A stretch of 64,000 nucleotides of DNA from Rhizobium favelukesii (GCF_000577275.2 NZ_HG916852.1:2545001-2609000), one strand, 5' to 3'. Counted from the stretch's first letter, positions 1-8,860 are shown. Numbers and translations are program-made. The notes: generated by a model from the letters alone, not told the origin.

Positions 1-714
1 TTCGGCGTCGCGATCGACGCTCAGAATCGGGTGTGGGTCAGTAACTCGCAGTCCAACACAGTCGTTCGGTTCGGTGTCGATGATCCGTCGAAGATCGAGA
101 GATTCACGGTCGGCGGCAGCGTCCGCGGCGTGGCACTCGGTTCGAAGGGCAACCTATGGGCTGCCAGCAACGAGCCGCCGGAGTTTCCGCCGGAAAAAAT
201 CCCGGACGGCGTCCCGATCATGGTGCAGTTTGAGATCGCATTGAAGCACATGCTGACCGTGCTTGAGGAGAACCCGAAGTTGAAAACCGGCGTGCTCAAT
301 ATGATCACGTCCGATGGCACCCAATCTACCTCGAAAGGATACGGTGACGGCGTCGTGAGCGTGCCGTGGGGCGTCTCGATCGACGGCGCCGACGACGTCT
401 GGTTCGGCAACTTCTGGGGCCGCGGGGTTGGGCTGATGGCCGGGACCGATCCGAAGAGTCACGCGGCGGGGACGAAGACAGGCGATGTCATCCACATATT
501 CCAGAGCGGCGCTATCCAGATGATCACCGACGTCGGCATCGACCCAGCGGGCAATGACTGGGCGGCACACAATTGGAACGACCTCGATGCAGTCGTCGCC
601 AAGGATCCGACCGATCCGATCTTGACCAAGGGCGGCGGGCAGGGCGTCGTGGTCCTCTACGGTGTCGCCGCCCCCGTGAGGACGCCCCTGCTTGGTATGG
701 TACGAAAGCCATAA
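1..714 (+). CDS. NHL/SMP-30-like beta-propeller protein, 5' partial
   Basis: The reading frame is open from base 1 and ends at TAA 712-714, so the N terminus lies outside the window. The visible 237 residues show repeated blades of the form GVAID..NRVWVSN, GVALGSKGNLWAAS, GVSIDGADDVWFGN and VGIDPAGNDWAAHNW. These are typical of NHL-repeat, SMP-30 and streptogramin-lyase-like six-bladed propellers. No catalytic residues can be assigned. A periplasmic or secreted sugar-lactone or scaffold role is possible, but the substrate is unknown. A short stretch of about 90 bases separates it from the mechanosensitive channel gene on the same strand. Confidence 0.6.
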   Translation, partial: FGVAIDAQNRVWVSNSQSNTVVRFGVDDPSKIERFTVGGSVRGVALGSKGNLWAASNEPPEFPPEKIPDGVPIMVQFEIALKHMLTVLEENPKLKTGVLNMITSDGTQSTSKGYGDGVVSVPWGVSIDGADDVWFGNFWGRGVGLMAGTDPKSHAAGTKTGDVIHIFQSGAIQMITDVGIDPAGNDWAAHNWNDLDAVVAKDPTDPILTKGGGQGVVVLYGVAAPVRTPLLGMVRKP

Positions 715-804
715 GCATCAGCACACCGAGGCGTACCCGTCCCAACCGGGTGCGCCCGGCATCCGTGAAGGCATCAACATCGCCTCAAAAGCGGGACGGG
801 GAAT

Positions 805-2664
805 ATGACCAAAGAGCTACCGGCCGGCGTGGACCTCAGTGCTGCGATATCGGACATTGAGCGGTCTGTCGACGGTTTTGCGGTGGGCCTCTATGCGCGG
901 CTTTCTGCGTGGTTGGAAGTGCCTCCCGAGTTCGCGGCCTTGCGGGGGGCACTAGCGGACGCTTCGACGTCACTTCTCCTCCTTTCTTTCGAAATCATTC
1001 TGGTGACGGTGCTAACAGCCGGCACATTTCTTGTGGTCACTCGGCAAGTGAAGATTAGGAGTGCAGCGAGAGGTGCGTGGCAACGTTTCTTCTTCAGGGC
1101 GGCGGCTGCAGTCGCGGCCCTTGCCATTGGTTTTGCCATCGCGAGGTTGCTTGCCGATCCGGGGCTGCCCTTGACGACGCTTCGAGTCTGGACGGTCATC
1201 ACAGTTATCGGCAGTGCCATTTTATTTCTGATGAAAGCCATTTTGATGGCATCCCGCCGCCCGGAATGCCGCGGCCGCTCCTTTCATATGTCGGCGCTGG
1301 CTCGTGACCTGCAACTGGTGATCGCTTGGACGATGATGGGGTTCGGGCTCCTTTTGACGTTGCAGCTTTGGCGGAGCGGCCCCGGCCTTATTGACCTAAC
1401 CCGCACGTTCTTGGTTGGAATTCCCGCCTTTCTTCTATTTTCAAGAGCGGTTTGGCGGCACAAACGGGCGATGGCCAGTGCCGTTGCTGGGCCGGGTCCG
1501 AGGAGCCGTTGGCGCACCCGCCTTGCCAAATCATGGCCGGGAATAGTTATCGGATTCCTCGGCATCACATTTCTCAGCAGCCAGATCGCCCTCACATTGG
1601 GAGCGCCGCTCCCCGGACCGGCCGTGGCTTTGACGGCCCTCATGCTCTTTCTGACACCGCATCTTGATACAATGATTGCGAGCTGGGCACAGCGAGAGTT
1701 GGAATCTCCCAAAATCTCCATTCTCGCGGCCGCCGGGCGACAGACAGCGCGCTTCGCTATTTTAATCGGAGCAGTAGCGATGTTGGGAACAGTGTGGGCA
1801 ACGCCGCTGGCACTCGGACTGGGCTTCGAATTGCGAAGCGTTGCACGCGAAGCGTTCCAAATAGCAGTGATTTCCCTTGTGGCGGCATTCCTTTGGAACG
1901 TGGTCGGAACGTTGAACGCTCGTGCCTTAATTCAAGGGCGTCCAGCACTCGAGGGTGACAACGACAAGCTGGTCGCGCCACGCTCCAGGCTCGGGACGAT
2001 CGTCCCATTGCTCAGTGTGGTTGGAAAATCCAGCATTCTGATGCTGGCGTTGCTCTCTATCCTCGTGTCACTTGACATCAATGTTTGGCCACTGATCACT
2101 GGTCTGAGCGTTTTTGGACTCGCTATTGGATTTGGTTCGCAAACGCTTGTCAAAGACGTGGTGTCCGGCCTCTTCTTCCTGATCGATGACGCATTCCGTT
2201 TCGGCGAGTACATCGAAACGTCGGGTGCCAAGGGAACGGTAGAAAAGATTTCGATACGGTCCGTATCGCTGCGCAACTCGCGTGGCTCGATCGCCACGGT
2301 GCCCTACGGCCAGATAGGCAAGATTCAGAATTTCAGTCGCGATTGGGCCATCGAGAAGCTGACCTTTCGCGTTGCGTTCGACACTGATGTCGAATTGGTC
2401 CGGAAGCTCTTCAAGAAGATTGGCCAGGATATTGCTGCAGACCCGGAGCTTGCCCCTGACCTTATTGAACCGTTCAAGAGTAAAGGGATCGGCGACGTCG
2501 AGGATGGGACGCTGATAATCAAAGCCGCGTTCACGGCGAAGCCAGGCAAACAGTCCATGATCCGCCGCGCAGCCTTGACGGCAGTGCAAAACGCATTCCG
2601 TGAGAATGGTATTTATGCCGTGCCAAAGCCCCTGACACACCAAGCTGAACCGACAGCTGGTTAG
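805..2664 (+). CDS. MscS-family mechanosensitive ion channel
   Basis: A 619-residue inner-membrane protein. The N-terminal 400 residues hold many hydrophobic segments (about eight or more). The conserved MscS pore helix and beta domain follow at about residues 425-500, with VFGLAIGFGSQTLVKDVVSG, then DDAFRFGEYIE and the SLRNSRGSIATVPYGQIG segment, and a soluble C-terminal domain to about residue 600. The family opens under membrane tension to release osmolytes. The length fits the larger MscS/YbdG-like subgroup. The start is the ATG at 805, behind a purine-rich GGGACGGGGA. The stop codon lies inside a 20-base hairpin shared with the end of the truncated recombinase on the other strand, so the C terminus sits at a rearrangement junction. 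Confidence 0.9.
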   Translation: MTKELPAGVDLSAAISDIERSVDGFAVGLYARLSAWLEVPPEFAALRGALADASTSLLLLSFEIILVTVLTAGTFLVVTRQVKIRSAARGAWQRFFFRAAAAVAALAIGFAIARLLADPGLPLTTLRVWTVITVIGSAILFLMKAILMASRRPECRGRSFHMSALARDLQLVIAWTMMGFGLLLTLQLWRSGPGLIDLTRTFLVGIPAFLLFSRAVWRHKRAMASAVAGPGPRSRWRTRLAKSWPGIVIGFLGITFLSSQIALTLGAPLPGPAVALTALMLFLTPHLDTMIASWAQRELESPKISILAAAGRQTARFAILIGAVAMLGTVWATPLALGLGFELRSVAREAFQIAVISLVAAFLWNVVGTLNARALIQGRPALEGDNDKLVAPRSRLGTIVPLLSVVGKSSILMLALLSILVSLDINVWPLITGLSVFGLAIGFGSQTLVKDVVSGLFFLIDDAFRFGEYIETSGAKGTVEKISIRSVSLRNSRGSIATVPYGQIGKIQNFSRDWAIEKLTFRVAFDTDVELVRKLFKKIGQDIAADPELAPDLIEPFKSKGIGDVEDGTLIIKAAFTAKPGKQSMIRRAALTAVQNAFRENGIYAVPKPLTHQAEPTAG

Positions 2665-2670
2665 CTGTCG
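2651..2670. terminator. perfect hairpin at a convergent gene junction
   Basis: CGACAGCT and AGCTGTCG are perfect 8-bp arms around a GGTT loop. The hairpin contains the stop codons of both the channel gene (+) and the recombinase fragment (-). There is no T-run on either side, so it may be a rho-independent terminator of poor quality or a scar of the rearrangement that truncated the recombinase. Confidence 0.45.
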
Positions 2671-2810
2671 ACGATCTCGTAACCGGCTGCCTTGACGAAG
2701 GTATCGATAGCCTCGCGCTGACGTCTCTCACTGTCCTTGTCCTGCCCGACATTGGCCGAGCTGGAGGTCCGGAGATAGGCCACCGCCTTTATTCTTCCCT
2801 TGCTACTCAA
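2661..2810 (-). pseudogene. serine recombinase, N-terminal fragment
   Basis: The 49-residue product contains KAVAYLRTSSSANVGQ followed by DSERRQREAIDTFVKAAGYE. This is the start of the resolvase catalytic domain of serine recombinases, including the nucleophile serine of the YLRTSS motif. Intact relatives run for 200-550 residues; here the frame stops right after VDS, inside the hairpin at 2651-2670. The start is a TTG at 2810, chosen because AAGGAGGA lies nine bases upstream. The TTG overlaps the TGA of the preceding small ORF, which suggests they were once translated together. The rest of the gene is absent from the adjoining sequence, so this is a deletion or insertion remnant. Confidence 0.75.
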
Positions 2811-3145
2811 GGTATCGATCCTCCTTGAGCAATTGATACACAAACTATAGGGAACGGATCCCAGCTAAAAGGCGGACGATGTCTGTGAAGGCTTGTATTT
2901 TCTCGTTCGGCTATGGCCAGTTCGATCTGGCGCAGGCGCAATTCTGCAATTTCGGCCGCCACCCTGCCTGCACCCTCCGGAACAAACCGCTGTATTAGCG
3001 GTCCTACCCTCTCGGCAAGCACGAGCATCAGGTCGATGGACGGCGGGACGGGATTGGCAGGACAGTAGCGCTCGATGCGCCATGCGCATTTCAGCGCGCG
3101 GACGGCGGAAGCCCTGTCGCCGCTTGCCTCCGCCTGCTCTGCCAA
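2807..3145 (-). CDS. hypothetical protein upstream of the recombinase fragment
   Basis: A 112-residue ORF whose central part is alpha-helical and charged (RALKCAWRIERY, RVAAEIAELRLRQIELAIAE). The frame is open upstream to about 3225 without a good ATG, so the true start is unclear (TTG 3145 is one option). Its TGA overlaps the TTG start of the recombinase fragment, the kind of coupling seen between co-transcribed genes on mobile elements. I recognise no family. It may itself be a remnant. Confidence 0.35.
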   Translation of the reverse strand: MAEQAEASGDRASAVRALKCAWRIERYCPANPVPPSIDLMLVLAERVGPLIQRFVPEGAGRVAAEIAELRLRQIELAIAERENTSLHRHRPPFSWDPFPIVCVSIAQGGSIP

Positions 3146-3586
3146 CTGTCTCAGATCGGCAACCAGGCGTTCACGGAGCGCTCCATTGTTCGTGTGAGTG
3201 GTCCGCCGATCTTTACAGAATGCTTTTTACAGGGGCAGATCGGGGGCAGTTCACCCTGTCACGGCATGGCTCTTCGTTACAGAATACGGCACAAGAAAGT
3301 TAAGTGATTTCAATGGATGAGGCAATTTTGACGCCTCTTTGCACGCCTCGGCACAGGTGCAAAAGAGCTTCTCATTCTGTAAAGAGGGGTTCGATTCCCC
3401 TAGGGCGTACCAGACCTCTCAATTGCAGATTGCGCGCCTGATGGCACATGCGCGACACTCCATATTCACATGCGTGATCACACGCTCGTCACGTTTGCGA
3501 TCCAGGCGCCGTGGCCGTGGCGGGCGCATTCGAGGTGGCGGCAACGCTGGTATAAACAGCGCGGAAGAAGCACTAGCGCAGCGCAA
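3146..3586. other. intergenic, island-edge sequence
   Basis: No protein-coding gene is convincing here. Besides the tRNA-like end it holds three copies of a TTACAGAAT 9-mer: 3213-3221 and 3277-3285 direct, and 3375-3383 inverted. The outer two extend to a 12-bp inverted pair, TCTTTACAGAAT and ATTCTGTAAAGA. These could be recombinase-binding arms or chance; they flank the tRNA-like end. Confidence 0.4.
3374..3413 (+). other. tRNA 3'-end-like sequence, possible attachment site
   Basis: AGGGG-TTCGATT-CCCCT forms a perfect T-arm with a standard seven-base T-loop. It is followed by AGGGCGT, a discriminator A and an encoded CCA (3403-3413), as in a tRNA 3' half. No matching D-arm or anticodon arm and no convincing 5' acceptor strand lie at the right distance upstream, so it is not a complete tRNA. 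Such orphan 3' ends are left at the far side of elements that integrate into tRNA genes. I could not assign the parent tRNA; it is not the tRNA-Lys at 24750. Confidence 0.45.
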
Positions 3587-4918
3587 TCAGAAGCCGCTGA
3601 TGAGCTCTACCTTCGAGCCGTCGGTAAAGCGCGAGAATCGGAACGCGCTCAGGTCGACGGCAGGCGCCCGGCCCGTCACGATATCAGCCATCAATCGTCC
3701 CGCTGCCGGCCCAATGCCGAAGCCATGCCCGGAAAATCCGGTTGCGATATGAAAGCCGGGAATGGCGTCGACAGCCGAGATGACAGGCACGGCATCCGGC
3801 GTGACATCGATGTAGCCGCCCCAACGCTGCGCGATTTCCGCCCTCTCGAACACGGGAAACGCCCTCTTCAGGCCGCCGAGCGCATCCTGCGTCAATCTCT
3901 TCGAGGGCACAGGATCGAGAACCCGATGATATTCGAAGGGACTTGCATCATCCATCGACCAGCGTCTCGGAATGCGCAACTCGTCGACGAAGCGACCGGC
4001 GAGGCGGAAGGAAAGCGACTTCCACTCCGACCGTAATGCCGGCAGGAAGGCAGCAGCATAGCGAAACGAGGCCGGCACGATGTCGACGATGTTGTGGTGC
4101 CCGCAGGCCACGGTATAGCCACCGTCCTGTCGCTTGCGGATCGCGAAATCCTTTGCCCAGATCGTCTGCTCCGGCCCGCCTTCCAGCGGCTTCGTGCGCA
4201 TCACGCTGTTCAGCACCTTGAGCTGCGGCAGGTCGATCCCGAAGCGTCCGGCAAACAGGCTGGACCATGCCCCGCCCGCCAAAACCACAGCCTTGCAGGC
4301 GATTGCCCCGCGCTCCGTTACCACGCCGCTGACGGCTCCCGCCGAGGTTTCGACGCCGCGTACGGCGCATTCCGTCAGAATCGTCGCCCCCTTGTCGCGT
4401 GCAGCCTCAGCGATCGCCGGTGCCGCCTTTTGCGGCTCCGCCCGGCCATCGGCTGGTGTGTAGAGCGCTCCCGACATATCTAGCCTGGAGCCGGGAACCA
4501 CGTCGCCGAATTCACGCGCCGTCAGGATGCGGGATTCGATCTGGTAGCCGTCCAGATTGGTGCGCCAGCGCTCGTGGTCGGCCAGTTCCTTCTCGTTGGC
4601 GCAGATGAAGACGATGCCGGCCCGCTTGAACCCGGTTTCGCGCCCCGTGCGCTTGTCGAGCCCCTCCCATATCCTGAGCGACTCGGCCATCAGCGGCACC
4701 TCGCGCGGATCACGCATCGAAATCCGCACCCAGCCCCAGTTCCGGCTGGACTGTTCCTTGCCGATCCCGCCCTTCTCGCAGAGTGTCACGCGCAGGCCGC
4801 GTTCGGCGAGCTCCAGCGCCGTGGAGCAACCGATGATGCCGCCGCCGATCACGACGACGTCGCACTCTTTCGGAAGTTCCTCGTCGCCATGGACGGGAAC
4901 GACATACGGACCGGGCAT
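3587..4918 (-). CDS. FAD-dependent amino-acid oxidase/dehydrogenase (DAO family)
   Basis: A 443-residue flavoprotein of the DAO/DadA type. The Rossmann dinucleotide site VVVIGGGIIGCSTALELAERG lies at about residues 21-41, followed by the acidic end of strand two (CEK). AVVLAGGAWSS near residue 212 and the C-terminal FHIATGFSGHGFGIGPAAGRLMADI are further FAD-contact motifs of this family. Members oxidise the C-N bond of D-amino acids, sarcosine or similar amines and usually pass electrons to the quinone pool. The exact substrate cannot be read from the sequence. It stands alone, followed downstream by the tRNA-like sequence and preceded by a cyclase gene on the same strand. Confidence 0.85.
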   Translation of the reverse strand: MPGPYVVPVHGDEELPKECDVVVIGGGIIGCSTALELAERGLRVTLCEKGGIGKEQSSRNWGWVRISMRDPREVPLMAESLRIWEGLDKRTGRETGFKRAGIVFICANEKELADHERWRTNLDGYQIESRILTAREFGDVVPGSRLDMSGALYTPADGRAEPQKAAPAIAEAARDKGATILTECAVRGVETSAGAVSGVVTERGAIACKAVVLAGGAWSSLFAGRFGIDLPQLKVLNSVMRTKPLEGGPEQTIWAKDFAIRKRQDGGYTVACGHHNIVDIVPASFRYAAAFLPALRSEWKSLSFRLAGRFVDELRIPRRWSMDDASPFEYHRVLDPVPSKRLTQDALGGLKRAFPVFERAEIAQRWGGYIDVTPDAVPVISAVDAIPGFHIATGFSGHGFGIGPAAGRLMADIVTGRAPAVDLSAFRFSRFTDGSKVELISGF

Positions 4919-5027
4919 GAAGGATGGTCTCCTGGCAGGGACTCAAAGATCGTTTGACTCCGGTAGCCTACGACCCCGCTACGCGTTTAGAAACCCTGCT
5001 CGCGCTTTGTCGGTATACCTGCCGCTC

Positions 5028-6254
5028 TCACGATTGCTTGAAGGCAAAGACATCGACGGGCTCGCCCAATCCCCGAAGGGGGAATGAGCCGAGGCTTTCC
5101 ATGCCTTCCTTGCAAGACGCCATCTCGACGAACGCCCTGGAGAAGAGCACCGGACGCTTGATTTCCTTCGTCAGGCTTTCCAGGCGCGAGGCCACGTTGA
5201 CCGCAGGCCCGATCACCGTGAAATCGAGCCGCCGTCGCGAGCCGATGTTCCCATACATGACGTCGCCGACATGTACGCCAATCCCGTAGCGCAGCACCTC
5301 ACGGCCATCGCGCCCGTTCTGCTCGTTCAGGGTGGCGACAGCGCCCTCTGCCTCCTTGATTGCCACCAGCAGGTTCCTGCAGGCCATCGGATCGGCCAGC
5401 GGGAAGATCGCCAACATGCCGTCGCCCATGAACTTGAGGATCTCGCCGCCATGTTTCTCGATCGGCTCCGACATCGCGTCGAAATAGCCGTTCAGCAGGT
5501 CGATCACGTCGTCGCGCGGCCACTGATCCGAGATCGTCGTGAAATCGCGCAGGTCACAGATCAGGATCGCCGCACCGACGGTCGCACCGCTGCCGCGTGT
5601 CGTTGCCCCGGCAAGGATCTGTCCGCTGGCATGGGGACCAACGTAGGTTTCCAGCAAAGTCCGCGCGAGAATGTTCTTGATGCGAATCTCGGTGACAAGC
5701 GTCAAGGCAGGAAGAACGTCTTTGAGGAAAGCGATATGTTCCTCTGCGAAGCCGCCGGACCGATCGCTGGAGAAGGTCGCAATGTGCCGCTTGCCAAGCG
5801 TGTGTTCCATTGGCCAGGCGATATACTCCGTGAGCCCGTCACGTATCAGTTCGTCATAGAACTGATGGTGGCCGTCGCCGTCGCGCATCGTCTCGAGGTT
5901 TTTGCGGACCTCGGTCGCGCCGCTGAAAATCTCGTTCACCGGGCTGTTGCGGAACTGCGGTGTGTTCTCGACACCATAGCCAAATGTATCAATCTTGGCC
6001 TCTCCCAACCCGGCTTTCCAGAGAATGCGAGCACCGAGCCATTGCGGATGGAGCGTTCTGAAATGCAACGATGCCCGCGCGACAGGCACGCCCTCGTCAC
6101 GCAGTCGCTGGCACATCTGCACGAATATGTTGTCGATGAAGCGCTCGTCACGCGTTTCATTGACCAGCCAATCGATAATCTTTCGCCGACGCGAGGGCCA
6201 CGCACCTTCGCTCTGGTCCACGAAATACAAAGGTACGTCCGAAAGGGATTGCAT
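5028..6254 (-). CDS. class III adenylate/guanylate cyclase with N-terminal sensor region
   Basis: A 408-residue cytosolic protein. Residues 1-200 form a variable, possibly GAF-like region with no membrane segment. The class III cyclase domain occupies about 215-400: ILICDLRDFTTIS carries the first metal-binding aspartate, HGGEILKFMGDGMLAIFP the second, and GIGVHVGDVMYGNIGS and the FTVIGPAVNVASRLE segment follow. Rhizobia encode many such cyclases that make cAMP in response to unknown signals. The start at 6254 is chosen over an ATG ten codons upstream because GGAG sits eight bases before it. Confidence 0.88.
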   Translation of the reverse strand: MQSLSDVPLYFVDQSEGAWPSRRRKIIDWLVNETRDERFIDNIFVQMCQRLRDEGVPVARASLHFRTLHPQWLGARILWKAGLGEAKIDTFGYGVENTPQFRNSPVNEIFSGATEVRKNLETMRDGDGHHQFYDELIRDGLTEYIAWPMEHTLGKRHIATFSSDRSGGFAEEHIAFLKDVLPALTLVTEIRIKNILARTLLETYVGPHASGQILAGATTRGSGATVGAAILICDLRDFTTISDQWPRDDVIDLLNGYFDAMSEPIEKHGGEILKFMGDGMLAIFPLADPMACRNLLVAIKEAEGAVATLNEQNGRDGREVLRYGIGVHVGDVMYGNIGSRRRLDFTVIGPAVNVASRLESLTKEIKRPVLFSRAFVEMASCKEGMESLGSFPLRGLGEPVDVFAFKQS

Positions 6255-6375
6255 GGTTACGCTCCACAAACACAGTCGCCTCACGATTGAGGGAAGACAT
6301 TACTCATCCACTACATGGTGCACGACGCGTCAGATTGAAATGGCTGAGACCATCCGAGTATGAATCACGCTGCTC

Positions 6376-7140
6376 TTAACCGAGCATACGCCGGGTCTCT
6401 ACAATTGTCGCGGCGCTCGCCGCCAACGGCCGATATTCCAGCCCGATCGCACCGTGGTATCCATGTTCGACGAGCCAATCGATGCGCCGTCTAAGGTCGA
6501 TATCGCCGCTGCCCGGCTCGTTCCGGCCCGGATGATCGGCGATATGGACGTGGAAAACCCGGTCGATGTCCCCGCCAATCACCTCGGCCGTGGCCTCGCC
6601 CATCACGGCGGAATGATAGATATCATAGATGATGCCGATCTCCGGACGCCCCGTCGCCTTTACGATCTCGATGCCTTCAACCGTGGAATGAAGGAAATAG
6701 CCAACATGGTCGATCAACGTGTTGAGTGGCTCGAGACCAAGACGCACCCCGCTGCCCTCAAGAATCTCACCAGCGGCGGTCAGGGTTTCGATCAGCGCCG
6801 CCTTCTGCTCTTGGCGAGACTTGCCGGGAAGGTCATCGCCCGCCTGCGCAATCAATGTGTGAGCACCGAGGCGTCTGGCCGTTTCAATGGAACTTTTCAG
6901 GCCTTTCAGGAACGCGTCCTTATTGGCACGATCGGTGAGGGCAATCATCGGTTCGGCAACAAAACTACTGAGTTCCATGCCGGTTTCCGTCTGCGCCCAT
7001 TCGATGCTGCCGATATCCTTGTTCGTCCACTTCCAGAATTCGACGGCCTCCGCGCCATGCGTGTGCGCAAGCCGGATCCTGTCCGCAAAATTGTCGGCTT
7101 CGGCTGCGAACAGCCATTCGATGCAAGCGGAAAGTCTCAT
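6376..7140 (-). CDS. hydroxypyruvate isomerase-like TIM-barrel protein
   Basis: A 254-residue AP-endonuclease-2/xylose-isomerase-type TIM barrel. GVRLGLEPLNTL carries the glutamate expected as a metal ligand, IIYDIYHSAVM and VFHVHIADHPGRNEPGSGDID carry the metal-binding Asp and His residues, and IGLEYRPL the last glutamate. This arrangement matches the Hyi/OtnI group, which interconverts hydroxypyruvate and tartronate semialdehyde or related 2-oxo sugars acids. The start is MRLSACIEW at 7140, with GAGG six bases upstream. It is divergent from the transglycosylase gene. Confidence 0.8.
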   Translation of the reverse strand: MRLSACIEWLFAAEADNFADRIRLAHTHGAEAVEFWKWTNKDIGSIEWAQTETGMELSSFVAEPMIALTDRANKDAFLKGLKSSIETARRLGAHTLIAQAGDDLPGKSRQEQKAALIETLTAAGEILEGSGVRLGLEPLNTLIDHVGYFLHSTVEGIEIVKATGRPEIGIIYDIYHSAVMGEATAEVIGGDIDRVFHVHIADHPGRNEPGSGDIDLRRRIDWLVEHGYHGAIGLEYRPLAASAATIVETRRMLG

Positions 7141-7358
7141 GGCGGCCTCGCTGAATCGGGAGCTCTTTTGCAGACAATAGTCGAGCGGCGGCAACAGGCA
7201 TATGGCAAAAGCCTTCTATGCTCCGTTTCTGTCTTGACGTCATATTCAGCGTTGCTAACGTGCAGATGCGTATTAATCTCCCAACTACGCCCGTCATAAT
7301 TGACGGGCGTATCTTTTCCGGCTCGGCACAGAAGTCCACGAATTGCGACAGAGAGACG

Positions 7359-8300
7359 ATGGCTGCAGTGGGCGTATCGTTTAGCAAAGCAGGCTTCGTT
7401 ACTCTTGTTGCCGGCTTTCTGTCGGCACATCCCGAGATGGCTGTTTCCCAGCCGCCCGCCGCGACATCCCATCGCGTCTGCGTCTATTCGCTCGCGGTAC
7501 CGAACTCCGGCGAGCGCCTTTGCATCACACGCGAGACATACGGCCGCGATCTCTGCGTCGCGATCGATCACTTCGCACGGGAAAACCACCTACCGGCGGA
7601 GTATTTCGCCCGCCTGATCTGGCGGGAAAGCCGCTTCCGGGCGGGCGCCATCAGTCCCAAGGGCGCGCAGGGTATTGCACAGTTCATGCCCGATACGGCC
7701 AGGCTGCGCGGGTTGAGGGATAGTTTCGATGTCCTCGAATCCCTCAAGGAATCAGCACGATATCTCGACGAGCTGCGGACACGTTTTGGCAATCTCGGCC
7801 TTGCCGCCGCAGCCTACAATGCCGGCGAGCAGGGACTGGCGGTCTATCTCGATACAGGTCTCCTGCCCTTCGAGACGCGCAGCTACGTCCTCGCCATAAC
7901 CGCGAGTACGATCGAGCAATGGAAGAACGATCCTCCGGGCGATGCCGCGCAGTTTCTGAGCCCGGACAAGCCCTTCATCGATAGCTGCATCGAACTTGCC
8001 AGCAAACGCCGGCTGACCGAAACCGCCTCGGTTCAACAGGGCCCGTGGGCACCCTGGGGCGCGCAGCTTGCAGCGCATAGCAACGATGCAGCGGCCCTTC
8101 GCCTGTTTTCGGCGGTCGCGCGCCAGCTTCCGACGTCACTTGCGAGCGAAGAGCCGGTCGTCGTACGCGTCCGCGATCGCAGCTTCGGCTTCAGGCCGCG
8201 CTATGCGGCCCGTATCGGCAGGCAGACCCGCGCGGAAGCCGACAAGGTCTGCCTGAGCGTCCGCGCCGCCGGAGCGGCCTGCACCGTTTTCAGAAACTGA
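7359..8300 (+). CDS. lytic transglycosylase, SLT domain
   Basis: A 313-residue exported enzyme that cleaves peptidoglycan between MurNAc and GlcNAc. A signal peptide precedes the mature part (hydrophobic FVTLVAGFLSA, cut near AVS). The SLT domain at about residues 65-170 shows the catalytic glutamate in LIWRESRF, then AISPKGAQGIAQFMP and the later AAYNAGEQ motif. The C-terminal 50 residues look like a short SPOR-type peptidoglycan-binding fold with two cysteines. The start at 7359 was chosen because it directly precedes the signal peptide and has a purine-rich GAGAGA leader; longer frames upstream add unrelated sequence. Confidence 0.85.
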   Translation: MAAVGVSFSKAGFVTLVAGFLSAHPEMAVSQPPAATSHRVCVYSLAVPNSGERLCITRETYGRDLCVAIDHFARENHLPAEYFARLIWRESRFRAGAISPKGAQGIAQFMPDTARLRGLRDSFDVLESLKESARYLDELRTRFGNLGLAAAAYNAGEQGLAVYLDTGLLPFETRSYVLAITASTIEQWKNDPPGDAAQFLSPDKPFIDSCIELASKRRLTETASVQQGPWAPWGAQLAAHSNDAAALRLFSAVARQLPTSLASEEPVVVRVRDRSFGFRPRYAARIGRQTRAEADKVCLSVRAAGAACTVFRN

Positions 8301-8407
8301 GGCACGGGTTGCGAACCTGTCGATGGACGGCAACGACAGGCCACTTTTCTCATGCGACGATGAACCTCGGCGCGAGTTTTGCGTTTCTCTTGCGGGAGGA
8401 ACGCGCC

Positions 8408-8593
8408 ATGCACAGCACGCCAAACAGACAGATCAGAAATCCGGGACCGCGGGGTCGGAGTGTCGCCAATCAAGGCAGACGAAACGGCGCCGATACTGCA
8501 GAAGAGCGCAAGCTACACAAACTCCAGGGACGCCATGCCACTGAACACGAAATTCAGCCCAATTCCACCGCTGGGCCGCCAAAACTTCGATAG
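8408..8593 (+). CDS. small hypothetical ORF
   Basis: A 61-residue ORF (MHSTPNRQIRNPG...) preceded by GGGAGGA at good spacing. The product is basic, without a membrane segment or recognisable domain. The ribosome binding site is the only positive evidence; it may be fortuitous. Confidence 0.25.
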   Translation: MHSTPNRQIRNPGPRGRSVANQGRRNGADTAEERKLHKLQGRHATEHEIQPNSTAGPPKLR

Positions 8594-8622
8594 CGGCAGC
8601 CAACCGAGCGCACAGCAGAGTA

Positions 8623-8860
8623 TCAGTCCGTCAGGAAGTCCGGAGCGGTCTGCTGATAGGTCAACTTGAGTGTTCCATCAGGCTGGACCACGTATTTCTA
8701 AAATGTGCGATAGCCCCATTTTCCCAAGAACGTGTTCTTGACGACCGTTCCTGGAGGATGAGTGTGCGACGCGCCCATAGGTCAGGCTTCCCGGCATGGG
8801 CTCAAGCGGCGGCGCAGTCGCGTTGCAGCCGGAAAGCACCATTGCAGCGAATTGCGGCAT
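8623..8860 (-). pseudogene. small lipoprotein, frameshifted and with an internal stop
   Basis: The intact part starts at ATG 8860 behind GGAGGGAA and encodes MPQFAAMVLSGCNATAPP, which has a lipobox (LSGC), then EPMPGSLTYG. After the TYG the frame that makes sense shifts by one base: it reads PPGTVVKNTFLGKWGYRTF, a TAG, then KYVVQPDGTLKLTYQQTA and a TGA at 8623-8625. The pattern PGSLTYGG...PG....TF...G....E.YVVQPDGTLKL belongs to a family of small rhizobial lipoproteins of about 90 residues. One frameshift near 8776 and one nonsense codon near 8699 make it a pseudogene. Confidence 0.65.

Noticed and set aside
3332..3413. A complete tRNA gene at the T-arm sequence
   Set aside because: A 5' strand ACGCCTC exists at 3332 but pairs imperfectly, the length is 82 bases, and no D-arm or anticodon arm folds. 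Only the 3' end is tRNA-like.
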